A stretch of DNA of 64,000 nt from assembly GCA_963777775.1 (NCBI GenBank), contig CAVZRL010000009.1, positions 1,612,001-1,676,000 of the forward strand. Direction: 5' to 3'. The DNA is from WHSW01 sp963777775. Its GTDB lineage: Bacteria > Actinomycetota > Thermoleophilia > Solirubrobacterales > 70-9. Made by a program: the position numbers and the translations under genes. Below the pieces are notes generated by a model, which worked only from the letters and a program-made list of their open reading frames with translations, did no database searches and was not told the DNA's origin. Positions 50,955-61,034 of the stretch are shown here, in pieces; the first letter of the stretch is position 1; the number at the start of each line of letters is the position of its first letter.

Positions 50955-53900
50955 ATGCCCGGCGGCGGCAACGGGACGGCGACATCCGCAGGAATAGCGG
51001 TCGAGAACCCGGCGACCGGGGAGACGATCGCGACCGTTCCCGAGCTCTCCGTCGAGGAGGTGCGGGGGATGGTCGCGGCGGCCCGCGCCGCCCAGCCCGC
51101 CTGGGCCGAGGCGGGCTTCGAGGCGCGCGCCGCGGTGTTGCTCGACGCCCGCCGGTGGTTGGTAGCCAACGCCGAGCGGGTGGTCGAGACGATCTGCGCG
51201 GAGACCGGCCGCCCCGCCGACGAGACCCAGTTCACCGAGCTCGCCTACGGAATGATCGCGCTCGAGTTCTGGGCTCGCCAGGCGCCGGTCTACCTCGCCG
51301 ACGAGCAGATCGAAACGGCCTCGCCGGTGGCCCGGGGCCGCAAGCTCGTGGTCCGCTACGCGCCGCTCGGCGTCGTCGGCGTGATCGGGCCCTGGAACTT
51401 CCCGCTCAACAACTCGTTCGGGGACTGCATCCCGGCGCTCGCCGCAGGCAACGCGGTGGTCCTGAAACCGTCCGAGGTCACGCCGTTGACCTCGCTGCTG
51501 CTCGCCGAGATGCTCGCCGATTGCGGGCTGCCGGAGGGGGTGTTCGGGGTCGCGACGGGTCGCGGCGATACGGGCGCGGCGCTGGTCGACGAGGTCGACT
51601 TCGTGATGTTCACCGGCTCGGTCGAGACCGGGAAGCGGGTGATGGCGAGGGCGGCCGAGAGGCTGACGCCGGTCAGCCTCGAGCTCGGCGGCAAGGACCC
51701 GATGATCGTCCTCGCCGACGCCGATCTCGAGCGGGCGGCGAACGCCGCCGTCTCCTACGGGCTCAACAACTCGGGCCAGGTCTGCATCTCGGTCGAGCGG
51801 ATCTACGTCGAGGACCCCGTCCACGACGAGTTCCTCGACCGGATAACGGAGAAGGTCGAGGCGCTGCGCCAGGGCCCGCCCGGTGAGCCCGGCACGGTCG
51901 ACGTCGGGGCGATCATCTTCCCGCCCCAGCTCGAGCTGATCGAGGCCCACGTTCGCGACGCGGTCGCGAAGGGAGCGCGGGTGATCACCGGCGGGGAGCG
52001 GGGCGAAGGCCCTGGCCGCTTCTTCCGCCCGACGGTGCTCGCCGACGTCGACCACTCGATGCGCTGCATGACCGAGGAGACGTTCGGGCCGACCCTGCCG
52101 GTGATGCGGGTGCGCGACGCCGAGCAGGCGGTCGAGCTCGCCAACGACGGGCCCTACGGCCTGCAGGCATCGGTCTGGACTCGAGACCACGAGCGTGGCG
52201 AGCGGATCGCCCGCACGATCGAGGCCGGGACGGCGATCGTCAACGACGCGCAGACGAACTACGCCGCGCTCGAGCTGCCGATGGGTGGCTGGAAGGCGTC
52301 GGGGCTCGGTTCGCGCCACGGCCCGGACGGGATCCGCAAGTACGCGAAACGGCAGTCGCTGATGATCGTCCCCGGCTACGCCCCCTCTCGCGAGCCGCAT
52401 CACTTTCCTTACTCCGCACAGGCCAGCCAGGCGATCGGCGAGGTCTTCGCACTGCTCGCGACGAGCGAGCTGTTCGACGACCGCCAGCGGCTGACCCTGG
52501 CCGCGCTCTGCGACACCTTCATCCCGAGCCTCGAGCCGCCCGACGGGCAGCCCGACCCCTACGGATTCTGGGCCCGCTCGGCCTCGGACGCGGCGACCGC
52601 GGAGGCGGTCGAGGTGGCGCTGCTTCAGGCCGAGCTCGCCGACGAGCAGGTTGCGGGCCTGCGCGAGCTGCTCGACGGGCTGGCGGCGAACGGGATCTCC
52701 TCGGCGACGCCGCAGGAGGTTCGCGAGCAGATCGTGCACGGCGTCTGCGACCAGAGCCCCGAGGCGCTGGCGGGGATCAGCACCCTGCGCGGACTGGTCG
52801 GGACGCTGTTCTACGCGCTCCCCGACCTCGGCACCGGCCGCAACCCGACCTGGGACGCGATCGGCTATCCGGGGCCGATCTCGGCGCCGCCCGATCGCGA
52901 GCGCCCGCTGCAGATCCGCCGGCCGAGCGGGGCGGAGGAGACGATTGAGGCCGACGTCTGCGTTGTCGGCTCCGGGGCGGGCGGCGGGGTCATCGCCGGC
53001 GAGCTGGCGGCGGCGGGCAAGTCGGTGGTGGTGCTCGAGATGGGCGGCTACTACGACGACCGCGACTTCGACCAGCTCGAGCTCTCGGCCTACCAGCGGC
53101 TCTATCTCAACGGAGGGCCGTTCCCGACCGCCGACGGACAGGTCTCGATCGTCGCCGGGAAGGCGGTCGGTGGCGGCACGGTGGTCAACTGGACCAACTG
53201 CCTGCGCCCGCACGCCTGGGTGCGCGAGGAGTGGGCACGCGTGCACGGGCTCGACGGCCTCGAGGGCCCCGAGTTCGACGCCCACCTCGACGCCGTCGCC
53301 GAGCGGCTCCGCGTAAACGCGGACTGCAGCGACCTCAACGGTCCGCATCGGCGCCTCCAGGAGGCATGCGGCCGGCTCGGGTACGACTTCCAGCCGATCG
53401 TGCGCAACGCCGATTCCGAGCGCTACGACCCGGCGAGCGCCGCCTACATCGGCTTCGGCGACCAGTCGGGTTCGAAGCTCTCGACCGCGAAGACCTATCT
53501 GCTCGACGCCCAGGCTCAAGGCGCGGAGGTGATCGCCGGCTGTCGGGCAGAGCGGATCCTGGTCGACGCCGGACGCGCGGCCGGGGTCGAGGCGGTGTAT
53601 ACGGACCTCGACCCCGACCCGGCGTCCGGCAACGGCGCCTCCGCCCGGGTCACGGTCCGGGCGCCGGTCGTCGTCGTCGCCTGCGGGGCGATCGAGTCGC
53701 CGGCGCTGCTCCTGCGCTCGGCGCTCGGCGGTCCGGCGACCGGCGACTTCCTGCGCCTGCACCCGACCGTGGCGGTGACCGGCTATTACGACGAGCCCCA
53801 GGATTGGAGCTGGGGGCCGCCGCAGGCGGCGCTCTCGCACCAGTTCGCGAACGTCGGCGACGGGACCGGTTTCCTGTTCGAGTCCGCGCAGTCGACCACC

Positions 53901-54455
53901 GGGCTGCTCGCGGGAGCCCTGCCCTGGCGCTCGGGCGCCGACCATAAGCGGAGGATGGCCGACTGGTCGCGCGCGGCGCCGCTGATCAGCCTCACCCGGG
54001 AACAGGGGCACGGCCGGGTGACGATCGACGAGGCCGGGAACGCGGTCAGCCACTACCCGATCAGCGACGAGGTCGACATCCGCAACCTCCGCGCCGGGGT
54101 CGAGGAGCTGATCCGGATCCACGAGGCGGCGGGGGCGAGCGAGATCGTCGGCAGCGCGCGCAAGTGCGGCGACTGGCGGCGCGGCGAGGACCTCGATGCG
54201 TTCGTCGCCGACGTCACCTCGCAGCCGATCGCGCCGCGCGAGTTCGCGCTCTTCTCGGCGCACCAGATGGGGTCCTGCCGGATGGGCGCCGATCCCGCGA
54301 GCTCGGTCGCCGACCCGCACGGCGAGCTGCACGACACGCCCGGGGTCTGGATCGGCGACGCGAGCGCCTTTCCGACCCCGTCCGGGACCAACCCGATGCT
54401 GACGATCATGGCGCTGGCGCGGCGGACCGCGCATGCGATCGTCGCCGCCGGCTAG
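50955..54455 (+). CDS. Fused aldehyde dehydrogenase-GMC (long-chain alcohol) oxidoreductase
   Basis: An uninterrupted frame of 1166 residues joins two enzymes. Residues about 1-490 are an aldehyde dehydrogenase (PWNFPLNN, FTGSVETGK, Glu in LELGGKDP, catalytic Cys in GQVCISVER near residue 276, EETFGPTLPVMRV). Residues about 500-1166 form a GMC oxidoreductase similar to long-chain fatty alcohol oxidases: DDRQRLTLAALCDTFIPSL start, FAD motif VVGSGAGGGVIAGELAAAGK at about 672, and the C-terminal QMGSCRMG and GTNPMLTIMALARRTA. Together they could take an alcohol to an acid through one aldehyde intermediate. The ATG lies 11 bases after the RDD gene; the next hydrolase gene starts two bases after its stop. 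No indel is needed to explain the fusion. Confidence 0.86.
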   Translation: MPGGGNGTATSAGIAVENPATGETIATVPELSVEEVRGMVAAARAAQPAWAEAGFEARAAVLLDARRWLVANAERVVETICAETGRPADETQFTELAYGMIALEFWARQAPVYLADEQIETASPVARGRKLVVRYAPLGVVGVIGPWNFPLNNSFGDCIPALAAGNAVVLKPSEVTPLTSLLLAEMLADCGLPEGVFGVATGRGDTGAALVDEVDFVMFTGSVETGKRVMARAAERLTPVSLELGGKDPMIVLADADLERAANAAVSYGLNNSGQVCISVERIYVEDPVHDEFLDRITEKVEALRQGPPGEPGTVDVGAIIFPPQLELIEAHVRDAVAKGARVITGGERGEGPGRFFRPTVLADVDHSMRCMTEETFGPTLPVMRVRDAEQAVELANDGPYGLQASVWTRDHERGERIARTIEAGTAIVNDAQTNYAALELPMGGWKASGLGSRHGPDGIRKYAKRQSLMIVPGYAPSREPHHFPYSAQASQAIGEVFALLATSELFDDRQRLTLAALCDTFIPSLEPPDGQPDPYGFWARSASDAATAEAVEVALLQAELADEQVAGLRELLDGLAANGISSATPQEVREQIVHGVCDQSPEALAGISTLRGLVGTLFYALPDLGTGRNPTWDAIGYPGPISAPPDRERPLQIRRPSGAEETIEADVCVVGSGAGGGVIAGELAAAGKSVVVLEMGGYYDDRDFDQLELSAYQRLYLNGGPFPTADGQVSIVAGKAVGGGTVVNWTNCLRPHAWVREEWARVHGLDGLEGPEFDAHLDAVAERLRVNADCSDLNGPHRRLQEACGRLGYDFQPIVRNADSERYDPASAAYIGFGDQSGSKLSTAKTYLLDAQAQGAEVIAGCRAERILVDAGRAAGVEAVYTDLDPDPASGNGASARVTVRAPVVVVACGAIESPALLLRSALGGPATGDFLRLHPTVAVTGYYDEPQDWSWGPPQAALSHQFANVGDGTGFLFESAQSTTGLLAGALPWRSGADHKRRMADWSRAAPLISLTREQGHGRVTIDEAGNAVSHYPISDEVDIRNLRAGVEELIRIHEAAGASEIVGSARKCGDWRRGEDLDAFVADVTSQPIAPREFALFSAHQMGSCRMGADPASSVADPHGELHDTPGVWIGDASAFPTPSGTNPMLTIMALARRTAHAIVAAG

Positions 54456-54457
54456 CG

Positions 54458-55357
54458 GTGGAGGTCGGGATCGCCCCGATCGGGGAGGTCGAGATCGCCT
54501 ACCAGGAGCTCGGCGATCCCGACGGTGAGCCGCTGCTGCTGGTGATGGGCCTGGGGATGCAGATGATCGCCTGGGACGAGCGCTTCTGTGCCCTGCTCGG
54601 CGAGCGCGGCTACCGGGTGATCCGATTCGACAATCGCGACGCCGGGCAGTCGAGCTGGACGGTGGGGCCGCTGCCGCGCCGGCTCGCGGTCTTCGCCGGG
54701 ATCCGGCGCCGGCTCGCGTACACGCTCACCGACATGGCCGACGACGCCGCACGTCTGCTCGACTTCCTCGAGCTCCGGTCGGCGCACGTGGTCGGTGCCT
54801 CGATGGGCGGGATGATCGCCCAGGTGCTCGGCTACCGCCATCCGGGCCGGGTCCGCTCGCTCGGCCTGATCATGACCGGACCGGGAAAGCGCCGCCTGGC
54901 ACTGCCGCGGGTCCGGGTCCTCGGCGCCTTCCTCGCGGCCGCTCCCTCCGAGCGCGAGGCCTACGCCGATCACGCGTTGGGCCTCTTTCGCCTCATCGGC
55001 TCACCCGCATACGGGATGCCTGAGGAGGAGATCCGCGAGCTGATGCTCGCTTCATACGACCGCGCCCACAACCCGGCCGGGGTGTTCCGCCAGCTGCACG
55101 CGATCAACGCCTCCGGTGATCGCAGCCGCGCGCTGCGATCGGTCCCGGCCCCGACGGTGGTCATCCACGGGACCGCCGACCCGCTCGTGCGGCCGATCTC
55201 CGGCCGCGCGCTGGCGCGTGAGATCCCGGACGCGGAGCTGCTGATGATCGAGGGAATGGGCCACGACCTGCCGCCGCAGCTCTGGCCGCAGATCACGGAC
55301 GCGCTGGTGGCGAACGCGGCGCGCGCGGCCGCTCCTGCGTCTGCTGCGGTGAGCTAG
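54458..55357 (+). CDS. Alpha/beta fold hydrolase
   Basis: The 299-residue protein has the nucleophile in GASMGGMIA, the acid in HGTADPLV and His in GHDLPPQ, as in esterase and proline-iminopeptidase-like alpha/beta hydrolases. It starts at GTG 54458, two bases after the stop of the fused dehydrogenase gene, so it is an operon partner. It may release alcohols from esters to supply the fusion enzyme (inference). Its stop overlaps the end of the convergent sulfatase gene. Confidence 0.83.
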   Translation: MEVGIAPIGEVEIAYQELGDPDGEPLLLVMGLGMQMIAWDERFCALLGERGYRVIRFDNRDAGQSSWTVGPLPRRLAVFAGIRRRLAYTLTDMADDAARLLDFLELRSAHVVGASMGGMIAQVLGYRHPGRVRSLGLIMTGPGKRRLALPRVRVLGAFLAAAPSEREAYADHALGLFRLIGSPAYGMPEEEIRELMLASYDRAHNPAGVFRQLHAINASGDRSRALRSVPAPTVVIHGTADPLVRPISGRALAREIPDAELLMIEGMGHDLPPQLWPQITDALVANAARAAAPASAAVS

Positions 55358-56863
55358 GGAGCCGGCGGCGGCAGCGGCGGGATCGGCACCTTGCACGAGC
55401 CGCCGGCGCAGCTCGTCAGGTCGGTCAGCGCGTCGGCGAGGATCGCCTTGATCGCCGCGTAGCGGGGGTCGTCGTGGACGCTTTCGAGCTCCCACGGGTC
55501 GAGCTTTAGGTCATAGAGGCCGTCCTGCCCGTCCTCCTGCAGGTCATAGCGGTAGCGCTTCGTGCGGATCGCCTTGTAGGAGGGCACCCCGCGCGGGTTC
55601 TCGAAGGTCTCGATCAGCGCGACCCGGCCGTCGAGGCGGTTCGGATCGCGCGCGGCGCGCAGCAGCGAGACGCCGTCGAGCGGCAATGTCGCCTCGCTGC
55701 GCGCGTCGGCGAGGTCGAGGATCGTCGGCGCGAGGTCGGCGTTGCTGGCGATCCCGCGCACCCGGCGGCCTTCGGGGAAGCCGGGGCCGGCGATCATCAG
55801 CGGCACCCGCGAGGAGCCCTCGTAGGGCACGTACTTGACCCCCGCCGCGCGGCCGTCCTGGGTCACCGGGTCGCGCAGCCGGTGCTCGCCGAGGATCCAC
55901 CCGTTGTCGGAGGTGTAGACGATCACCGTGTCCTCGTACTCGCCGCTCCGCTCGAAGCTCCTCGACCACTCCGGCGACCATCTCGTCGACCGCGAGCAGG
56001 GATCCCATCCGGCCCCGGTAGTGGTCGGTGAGCGCGTCGATCTCGTCCTCGGTAAACGGATCAGGGAAGAAGTCCGAGAGCGTCGTCGGCTTGTCGGAGA
56101 GGTCGGCCTCGTCGAAGTTCGGGTAGCGGGGCAGGAGCGCGTCCGCGTAGGCGTCGGCGTGGCGCGGAGCCGGCAGCGCCGGCGTTCCCTCGACGCGCGC
56201 CCGGGTCTCGACCGCCACCGTATGCGGCGCGTTCGGGGCCAGGCTGAGGAAGAACGGCTTGTCCTTGTTTGCGGCGGTGCGAATCGCCCGCTCGGCGAGC
56301 CCGCCGTAGACGTCGGTCGAGTAGTCGTCGGGCTCGCGGCCGTAGGTGCGCAGCTTGCCGTTGTTGTTCAGCGTGTAGCCGTAGTAGTCGTAGGTGCTCG
56401 GGTCGACGCCGCCGTGCCAATCGCTCCAGCCCGGGGGGATCTCGAGCGGGTCGGCCTCGCCGTACTCGTTCAGGTACTTGCCGATGTGGATCGTCCGGTA
56501 GCCGGCCCGCTGCAGCCAGACCGGAACCGTCTGTGTCCCGTCGAGCTTGGCGTAGCCGCCCAGCGGTGCGTTGTTCCAGATCACGCCGTGGTTGTGCGCG
56601 TACTGGCCGCTGAGGAAGGTCGCGCGCGACGGGCAGCAGAGCGGGAAGTTGACGATCGCCTGCTCGAAGCGGGTGCCGTGGCGGGCGATCAGCTTGCGGG
56701 TCTGCGGCATCGCCGACATCGAGCGGAAGTCCTGGTCGTCGGCCATCACGACGATCACGTTCGGGCGCTCCGCGCGGTCCTTCGCCAGGGCCGGGGCTGC
56801 AACGACGAGCAGCGCGATCAGCCCGATCGCTGCCGCGGCGAGCCGGCGGCTCCTTCTCTTCAC
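55354..56863 (-). pseudogene. Secreted sulfatase, frameshifted
   Basis: Corrected for one extra base near 55953-55958, this encodes about 500 residues. It has a signal peptide (KRRSRRLAAAAIGLIALLVVAAPALA), the sulfatase opening RPNVIVVMADDQD, and the activation site FPLCCPSRATFLSG, in which Cys is turned into formylglycine (C-x-P-S-R). The later motif DTVIVYTSDNGWILGEHRL carries metal ligands. It would cleave sulfate esters outside the cell. GTG 56863 has GGGAGG upstream; ATG 56875 is an alternative. It follows the beta-propeller gene by 38 bases on the same strand. No formylglycine-generating enzyme is seen in the window. Confidence 0.82.
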
Positions 56864-56901
56864 TTCGCCTCCCATGCCGTGTGGCGTTCGACCGCCCGAT
56901 C

Positions 56902-58279
56902 CTATCCGGGCGCCGTCACCGCGACCCGGGCGACCGTGGTCAGCGACTGGTAGTAGACGTCGCGCCCGAACCCCGGGGCGGGGAAGAGGAAACCCTGGAC
57001 CGGCGAGGGGACCTCGACCCGGGCCTTCTCGGCGCCCGAGTCGAGGTCGAGGACGACGAGCTGGTCGGCGCCGGCGCGCGGGATCGCGCGGCGGGCGCGC
57101 CGGCTGCGGGCGATCACGGGGCCGAGCGCCCGCGCCCCGCGTCGGGCGCAGCGGGTTGCGCAAGACTGCCGGCCCGCGCCAGTCGCCGACGATCAGCTCT
57201 CGCGTGTCGGGGGTAGAGGATCAGGTGCCCGGCGTGGGCGAGCCCGTCGCGCCGCCAGAGCGGCTCGAGCTCGTCGCCGTTCACCCGCCAGGCACGGACG
57301 ACGGCGTTGCCGGCGTCGTAGGCGACGACGATCCGCCCCTCCGGGTCCCAGCCCGGCGGGTTGGACTCGGTCCCGTGCGGGCAGCCCGCTGATCTCGACC
57401 GAGCGCGCCGCGTCGTCGTCGAGGCGCGCCCACCACAGCCGCACCGGGCTCGCCTCGACGCCGCTGTCGAGCATCGTGCGGTCGACTCGATTGCGGCCGT
57501 TGTCCATCCAGAACACGTGCCGGTCGGTGATCACCGGATCCCAGCCGTAGCCGCGCTCGGGCGCCGGCCCGTAGCGTGGTCGCCAGCGCTCGTCGAGCGT
57601 GATCCGGCCGGCATCGCGGTCGAGGCGGAGACGGAAGACGACGCGTGGTGCCGACCGCGATCACGCTCTCGCCGTCGCTCGACAGCCGCGCGATCGACGG
57701 CTCGGGAAGCCGCAAGCGGCGCGGCCACCGGCAGCAGCGTCTCGGGATCGAGGACCGAGACTGTGGAGGGCGCCAGGCCCGCCGGGGCGTCGCAGTCCTT
57801 GGTCACCAGCTCGCCGCCGTCGAGGACGACGAAGGAGTTGTGCGGTCGCTCGACCGGCAGCCGGTGTGAGGCGAGCACCTCGAGCTCGGGGCTGAGCCGG
57901 TGAGCCCAGTGGCCGAAGACGACGTGCAGGTCGCCGGAGGCGTGCGCGGCGAGGCCTCCGGGCCAGAACGGCCCGCCCGGCAGCCGCGGCGACGAGGCGG
58001 TGACCGCGAGCGTGTCGGGGTCGAGGCGCTCGACCCACGCCTCGACCGGCGCAGCCTGGGCCCCGGACAGGGGCACGTCGTGGCGCAGCGCGTAGAGCTC
58101 GCCCGGCTCGCGGCGGACGAGCGCGTCGGTCGCGAACGCGTCATGCACCGCGGCCACCTCGAGCTGCTCGCCGCGGCCGATGCCGAGCCCGGCCGCCCTT
58201 CCGGGACCGCGCCCCAGCGCCGCGGCCCGCCGTCCTCGCAGGTCCAGACGCCCGGCCAGTATCCGGCGGTCGCGCTCAC
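56902..58279 (-). pseudogene. Beta-propeller-like hypothetical protein, several frameshifts
   Basis: A single protein of about 455 residues can be rebuilt by correcting six apparent single-base errors: one base missing near 58187-58195, and one extra near 57713, 57641, 57378, 57209-57213 (a run of five G) and 57128-57140. The pieces read as regular strands (YWPGVWTCEDG; RLDPDTLAVTASSPRLPGG; VLDPETLLPVAAPL; SSDGESVIAVGTT; VFWMDNGRNRVDRTM; AGADQLVVLDLDSG; FGRDVYYQSLTTVARV) resembling a seven-bladed propeller or SMP-30-like fold. No signal peptide is visible. The GTG start overlaps the TetR-family stop by four bases (GTGA). Confidence 0.65.
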
Positions 58280-59328
58280 GGCCCGGCGAGGACCGGCTCG
58301 TCGCCCGACTCGCAGCAGATCAGGGTCGCGCGCTCGAGCCCGGCGTTGCGATCCGCCCGGGCGGCGAGGATCTCCGGCGCGGTGGCGAGCGTGACGAAAG
58401 CCGCCCGGCTCGGGTACCAGACCGCGATCACCTCGTCGTAGCGGTCGCCGTCGTCGCCGATCACCGTCTGCCGGTCTGCGCGTACCAGAGGATCCTGGCC
58501 GCCGACCCGTTCCAGGATCGCGGTCGCGACCGCGCCGTAGCGCGCGTAGGCCTCACGCCCGCTGACCTCGGCGCTGCCGCCGCCCGGCGGGTCCTCGTCG
58601 TAGGCGGCGCGCTCGCGATAGCGGTTCAGGTTCAGCATCACCACCGGCCGATCGTCGCTGCCGCCGGCGCCGGCGGCGATCTCCGCGAGCTGGCGTTCGT
58701 CGGGCTCGACCGCCATGCTCAGCTCGCTCACCAGCCCGACCCAGATCTCGGTCAGGGTCTGGACCGCGGTCTCGGGCGCGATTCGCGGCTCGCGCCCGAA
58801 GGCGTCGAGCAGGTAGCTCTCGGCGAGCAGGTTGAGCGCCCGTGCCGTCTCGTCGGGGTCGGCGAATCGGTGTCCTGACTGTGCCTCGACGCGGCGCAGG
58901 GCGGTGGCCACAAGCTCGTCGAAGCGGGCCAGGATCGGCGCCCGTCCGGCGGCCACCAACTCGTCGCTGGCCGCCGCCTCCGAGACCGCGCGCAGCAGCG
59001 GTCCGTGGCGCCGGTAGACGTCGACGGCCAGCTCCATCGCCGCCCGCACCGCCTCGGGCCCGTGCTCGGCCCGGGTCGCGGCCAGCGCCTGCTGGGCCTC
59101 GTAGAGCTCCTCGATCGCCTCGCGCGCCGCCCTCACCAGCAGGTCGCCGAGGTCGTCGAAGTGGCGGTAGAAGATCGTCCGCCCGAGCTCGGCTCGCTCC
59201 ATCACCTCGCCGACGCTGAGCTGGGCGTAGGAGCGCTCGCGGACGAGCTCGGTGGCCGCGTCGACGATCCGCTGGCGGCTCCGTTCGCGGCTCTGGCGTG
59301 TTGTCGTCTGTTGAGTGGCGCTGGTCAT
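58276..59328 (-). CDS. TetR-family regulator fused to DUF1330-like domain
   Basis: The 350-residue protein has an N-terminal TetR helix-turn-helix (residues about 16-62; VGEVMERAELGRTIFYRHF) and ligand domain to about residue 220, then a DUF1330-type alpha/beta domain (VMLNLNRYRERAAY, SGREAYARYGAVA, VIAVWYPSRAAFVTLATAPEILAARADRNAGLERATLI). DUF1330 normally occurs as a small stand-alone dimeric protein; the fusion is unusual. ATG 59328 is chosen over 59352, since a 21-bp palindrome lies between this start and the divergent sulfatase gene. It probably represses both arms of the cluster, and may be coupled to the beta-propeller gene behind it. Confidence 0.82.
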   Translation of the reverse strand: MTSATQQTTTRQSRERSRQRIVDAATELVRERSYAQLSVGEVMERAELGRTIFYRHFDDLGDLLVRAAREAIEELYEAQQALAATRAEHGPEAVRAAMELAVDVYRRHGPLLRAVSEAAASDELVAAGRAPILARFDELVATALRRVEAQSGHRFADPDETARALNLLAESYLLDAFGREPRIAPETAVQTLTEIWVGLVSELSMAVEPDERQLAEIAAGAGGSDDRPVVMLNLNRYRERAAYDEDPPGGGSAEVSGREAYARYGAVATAILERVGGQDPLVRADRQTVIGDDGDRYDEVIAVWYPSRAAFVTLATAPEILAARADRNAGLERATLICCESGDEPVLAGP

Positions 59329-59338
59329 CGGCTTGTTG

Positions 59339-59359
59339 ACATAGTGTGACACACTGTGT
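59339..59359. promoter_or_regulatory. 21-bp TetR-type operator palindrome
   Basis: ACATAGTGTG-A-CACACTGTGT: arms of ten bases with one mismatch around a central A; the inner AGTGTG/CACACT is perfect. It lies between the TetR-family start (59328) and the sulfatase start (59400), the expected location for an operator acting on both. Confidence 0.72.
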
Positions 59360-59399
59360 TACCTTGCGGCAAGCGGAGTTCACCGAAGGGGAGTTGCGG

Positions 59400-61034
59400 A
59401 TGGTTGGAGCAGAGCGTGGGTGCCGGCGGATCGGAACGGCGGCGGCGGTGGCGATACTCGCGCTGACGCTGACCGCGAGCGCCACCGCGCGGCCGGTCGA
59501 AGCTGACCGTGACGGGCGCCCGAACATCCTCGTCGTGATGACCGACGACATGGCCGCGACCGACCTCGCGTTGATGCCGAACGACGCAGCGCAAGCTCGC
59601 CGCCAGGGGCACGACCTTCGCCGACGCGGTCGACTCGTTCCCGCTCTGCTGTCCCGCCCGCGCGACCTTCATCACCGGCCAGTACGCGCACAACCACGGC
59701 GTCGCCGGCAACTTCTACCCCTACGGCTGGTACGGGATGAAGAAGCGCGGCAACACGCTGCCCGTCCTGGCTCCAGGACGCCGGCTACCGGACGGCGCTG
59801 ATCGGCAAGTGGCTGAACGGCTACGGGGCGCTCGACGCCCATGGCGAGGTGCCGAAGGGGTTCGACATCTGGCGCGGCCTGCTCGACGTCTCTGCCTACG
59901 ACTACTTCAACTTCGTCATGAACCGTGACGGCAAGCTGCGCAGCTGGGGCGACGCCGAGTTCGCCCGCAAGCTGGTCGAGTTCGCGAACATCGAGGTCAT
60001 CCCCGGGGTCGAGGGCGTCGCCGATGTCTTCGCCAAGCTCACGAGTCTGTTCGGGCCCGCGCCGTACGAGTACTGGGGCGACCGAGGAGCCCGAGGACTA
60101 CTCGCCCGACGTCACCGGGGAGATCACCGAGCGCCTCGTCCGGGCCGAGCGCAAGTCGCGAAAGCCGTTCTTCATCTGGTGGTCGGTCGCGGCCCCGCAC
60201 CGCGAGGACGTCTCGACGACGCTGATGGGCCGCCCCGGGCCCGACCCGCGTCCGGCGCCGCGCTACGCGGACGAGAGCGCCGAGTACGAGCTGCCGCGCC
60301 CGCCGAGCTTCAACGAGGCCGACTTCTCCGACAAGCCGTCGGCGCTGACCGATGGCGCGCCGCCGATGACCGAGGAGCAGATCGCCCAGCTCGAGCTCGA
60401 CTACCAGGGCCGGGCCGGGTCGCTGCTGGCGGTCGACGACCACGTCGCCGAGCTGGTCAAGACGCTGCGCGAGACCGACCAGCTCCGCAACACGATGATC
60501 GTCTTCCTCTCCGACAACGGCTGGATGCAGGGCGAGCACCGGATCACCGGCGACAAGTTCCTGCCTTATGAGGAGTCGCTGCGGATCCCGCTGATCATCC
60601 GCGGACCCGGCGTCCCGAAGGACCAGACCGTCAAGGGCCAGGTCTCCAATATCGACTTCGCCCCGACCTTGCTCGACGCGGCCGACGCGAGCGCGGGACG
60701 GACGATGGACGGCGTCTCGCTGCTCCCGACCGCCCGCAACCCCAAGCGCCGTCCCGAGCGCGCGCTCCAGATCGAGGCCCTGGCGCCGCTGTTCGCCGGT
60801 GACATCCCGATCAACGCCTGGGACCGCCCGTACAGCGGGGTGCGCACCGACCGCTACACCTACGTGGTCTGGACCGAGACCGGCGAGGTCGAGCTCTATG
60901 ACCGGCGCCAGGACCCTGACCAGCTCGCCAGCGTCGCCGGTGACCCTGCCTACGCCGAGATCGAGGCGAGGCTGGCCGCGAAGCTCGCCAAGCTCGAGGG
61001 TTGTGCCGGCAAGTCGTGCAACGTGAAGCCGTGA
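59400..61034 (+). pseudogene. Secreted sulfatase, frameshifted
   Basis: Corrected for three apparent extra bases (near 59580-59586, 59766-59767 and 60082-60083; two in CC runs), this encodes about 540 residues. A signal peptide is followed by RPNILVVMTDDMAATDLALMP, the activation site FPLCCPARATFITG (C-x-P-A-R, Cys to formylglycine), LIGKWLNGYG, and VFLSDNGWMQGEHRI. It should hydrolyse sulfate esters outside the cell. ATG 59400 has AAGGGGAG upstream. It lies downstream of the TetR-type palindrome and overlaps the next gene by four bases (GTGA). It is similar to, but clearly different from, the sulfatase at 55354-56863. Confidence 0.82.

Noticed and set aside
50274..54434. Open frame of 1386 codons on the minus strand
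   Set aside because: It is antisense to the ALDH-GMC fusion gene. Composition is rich in Arg, Asp, Gly and His without any motif, as expected for a shadow in GC-rich DNA.
49662..54455. 1597-codon frame joining RDD protein and dehydrogenase
   Set aside because: The RDD part is only in this frame because of an indel near 50599; correcting a second indel near 50897 gives a proper stop at 50943.
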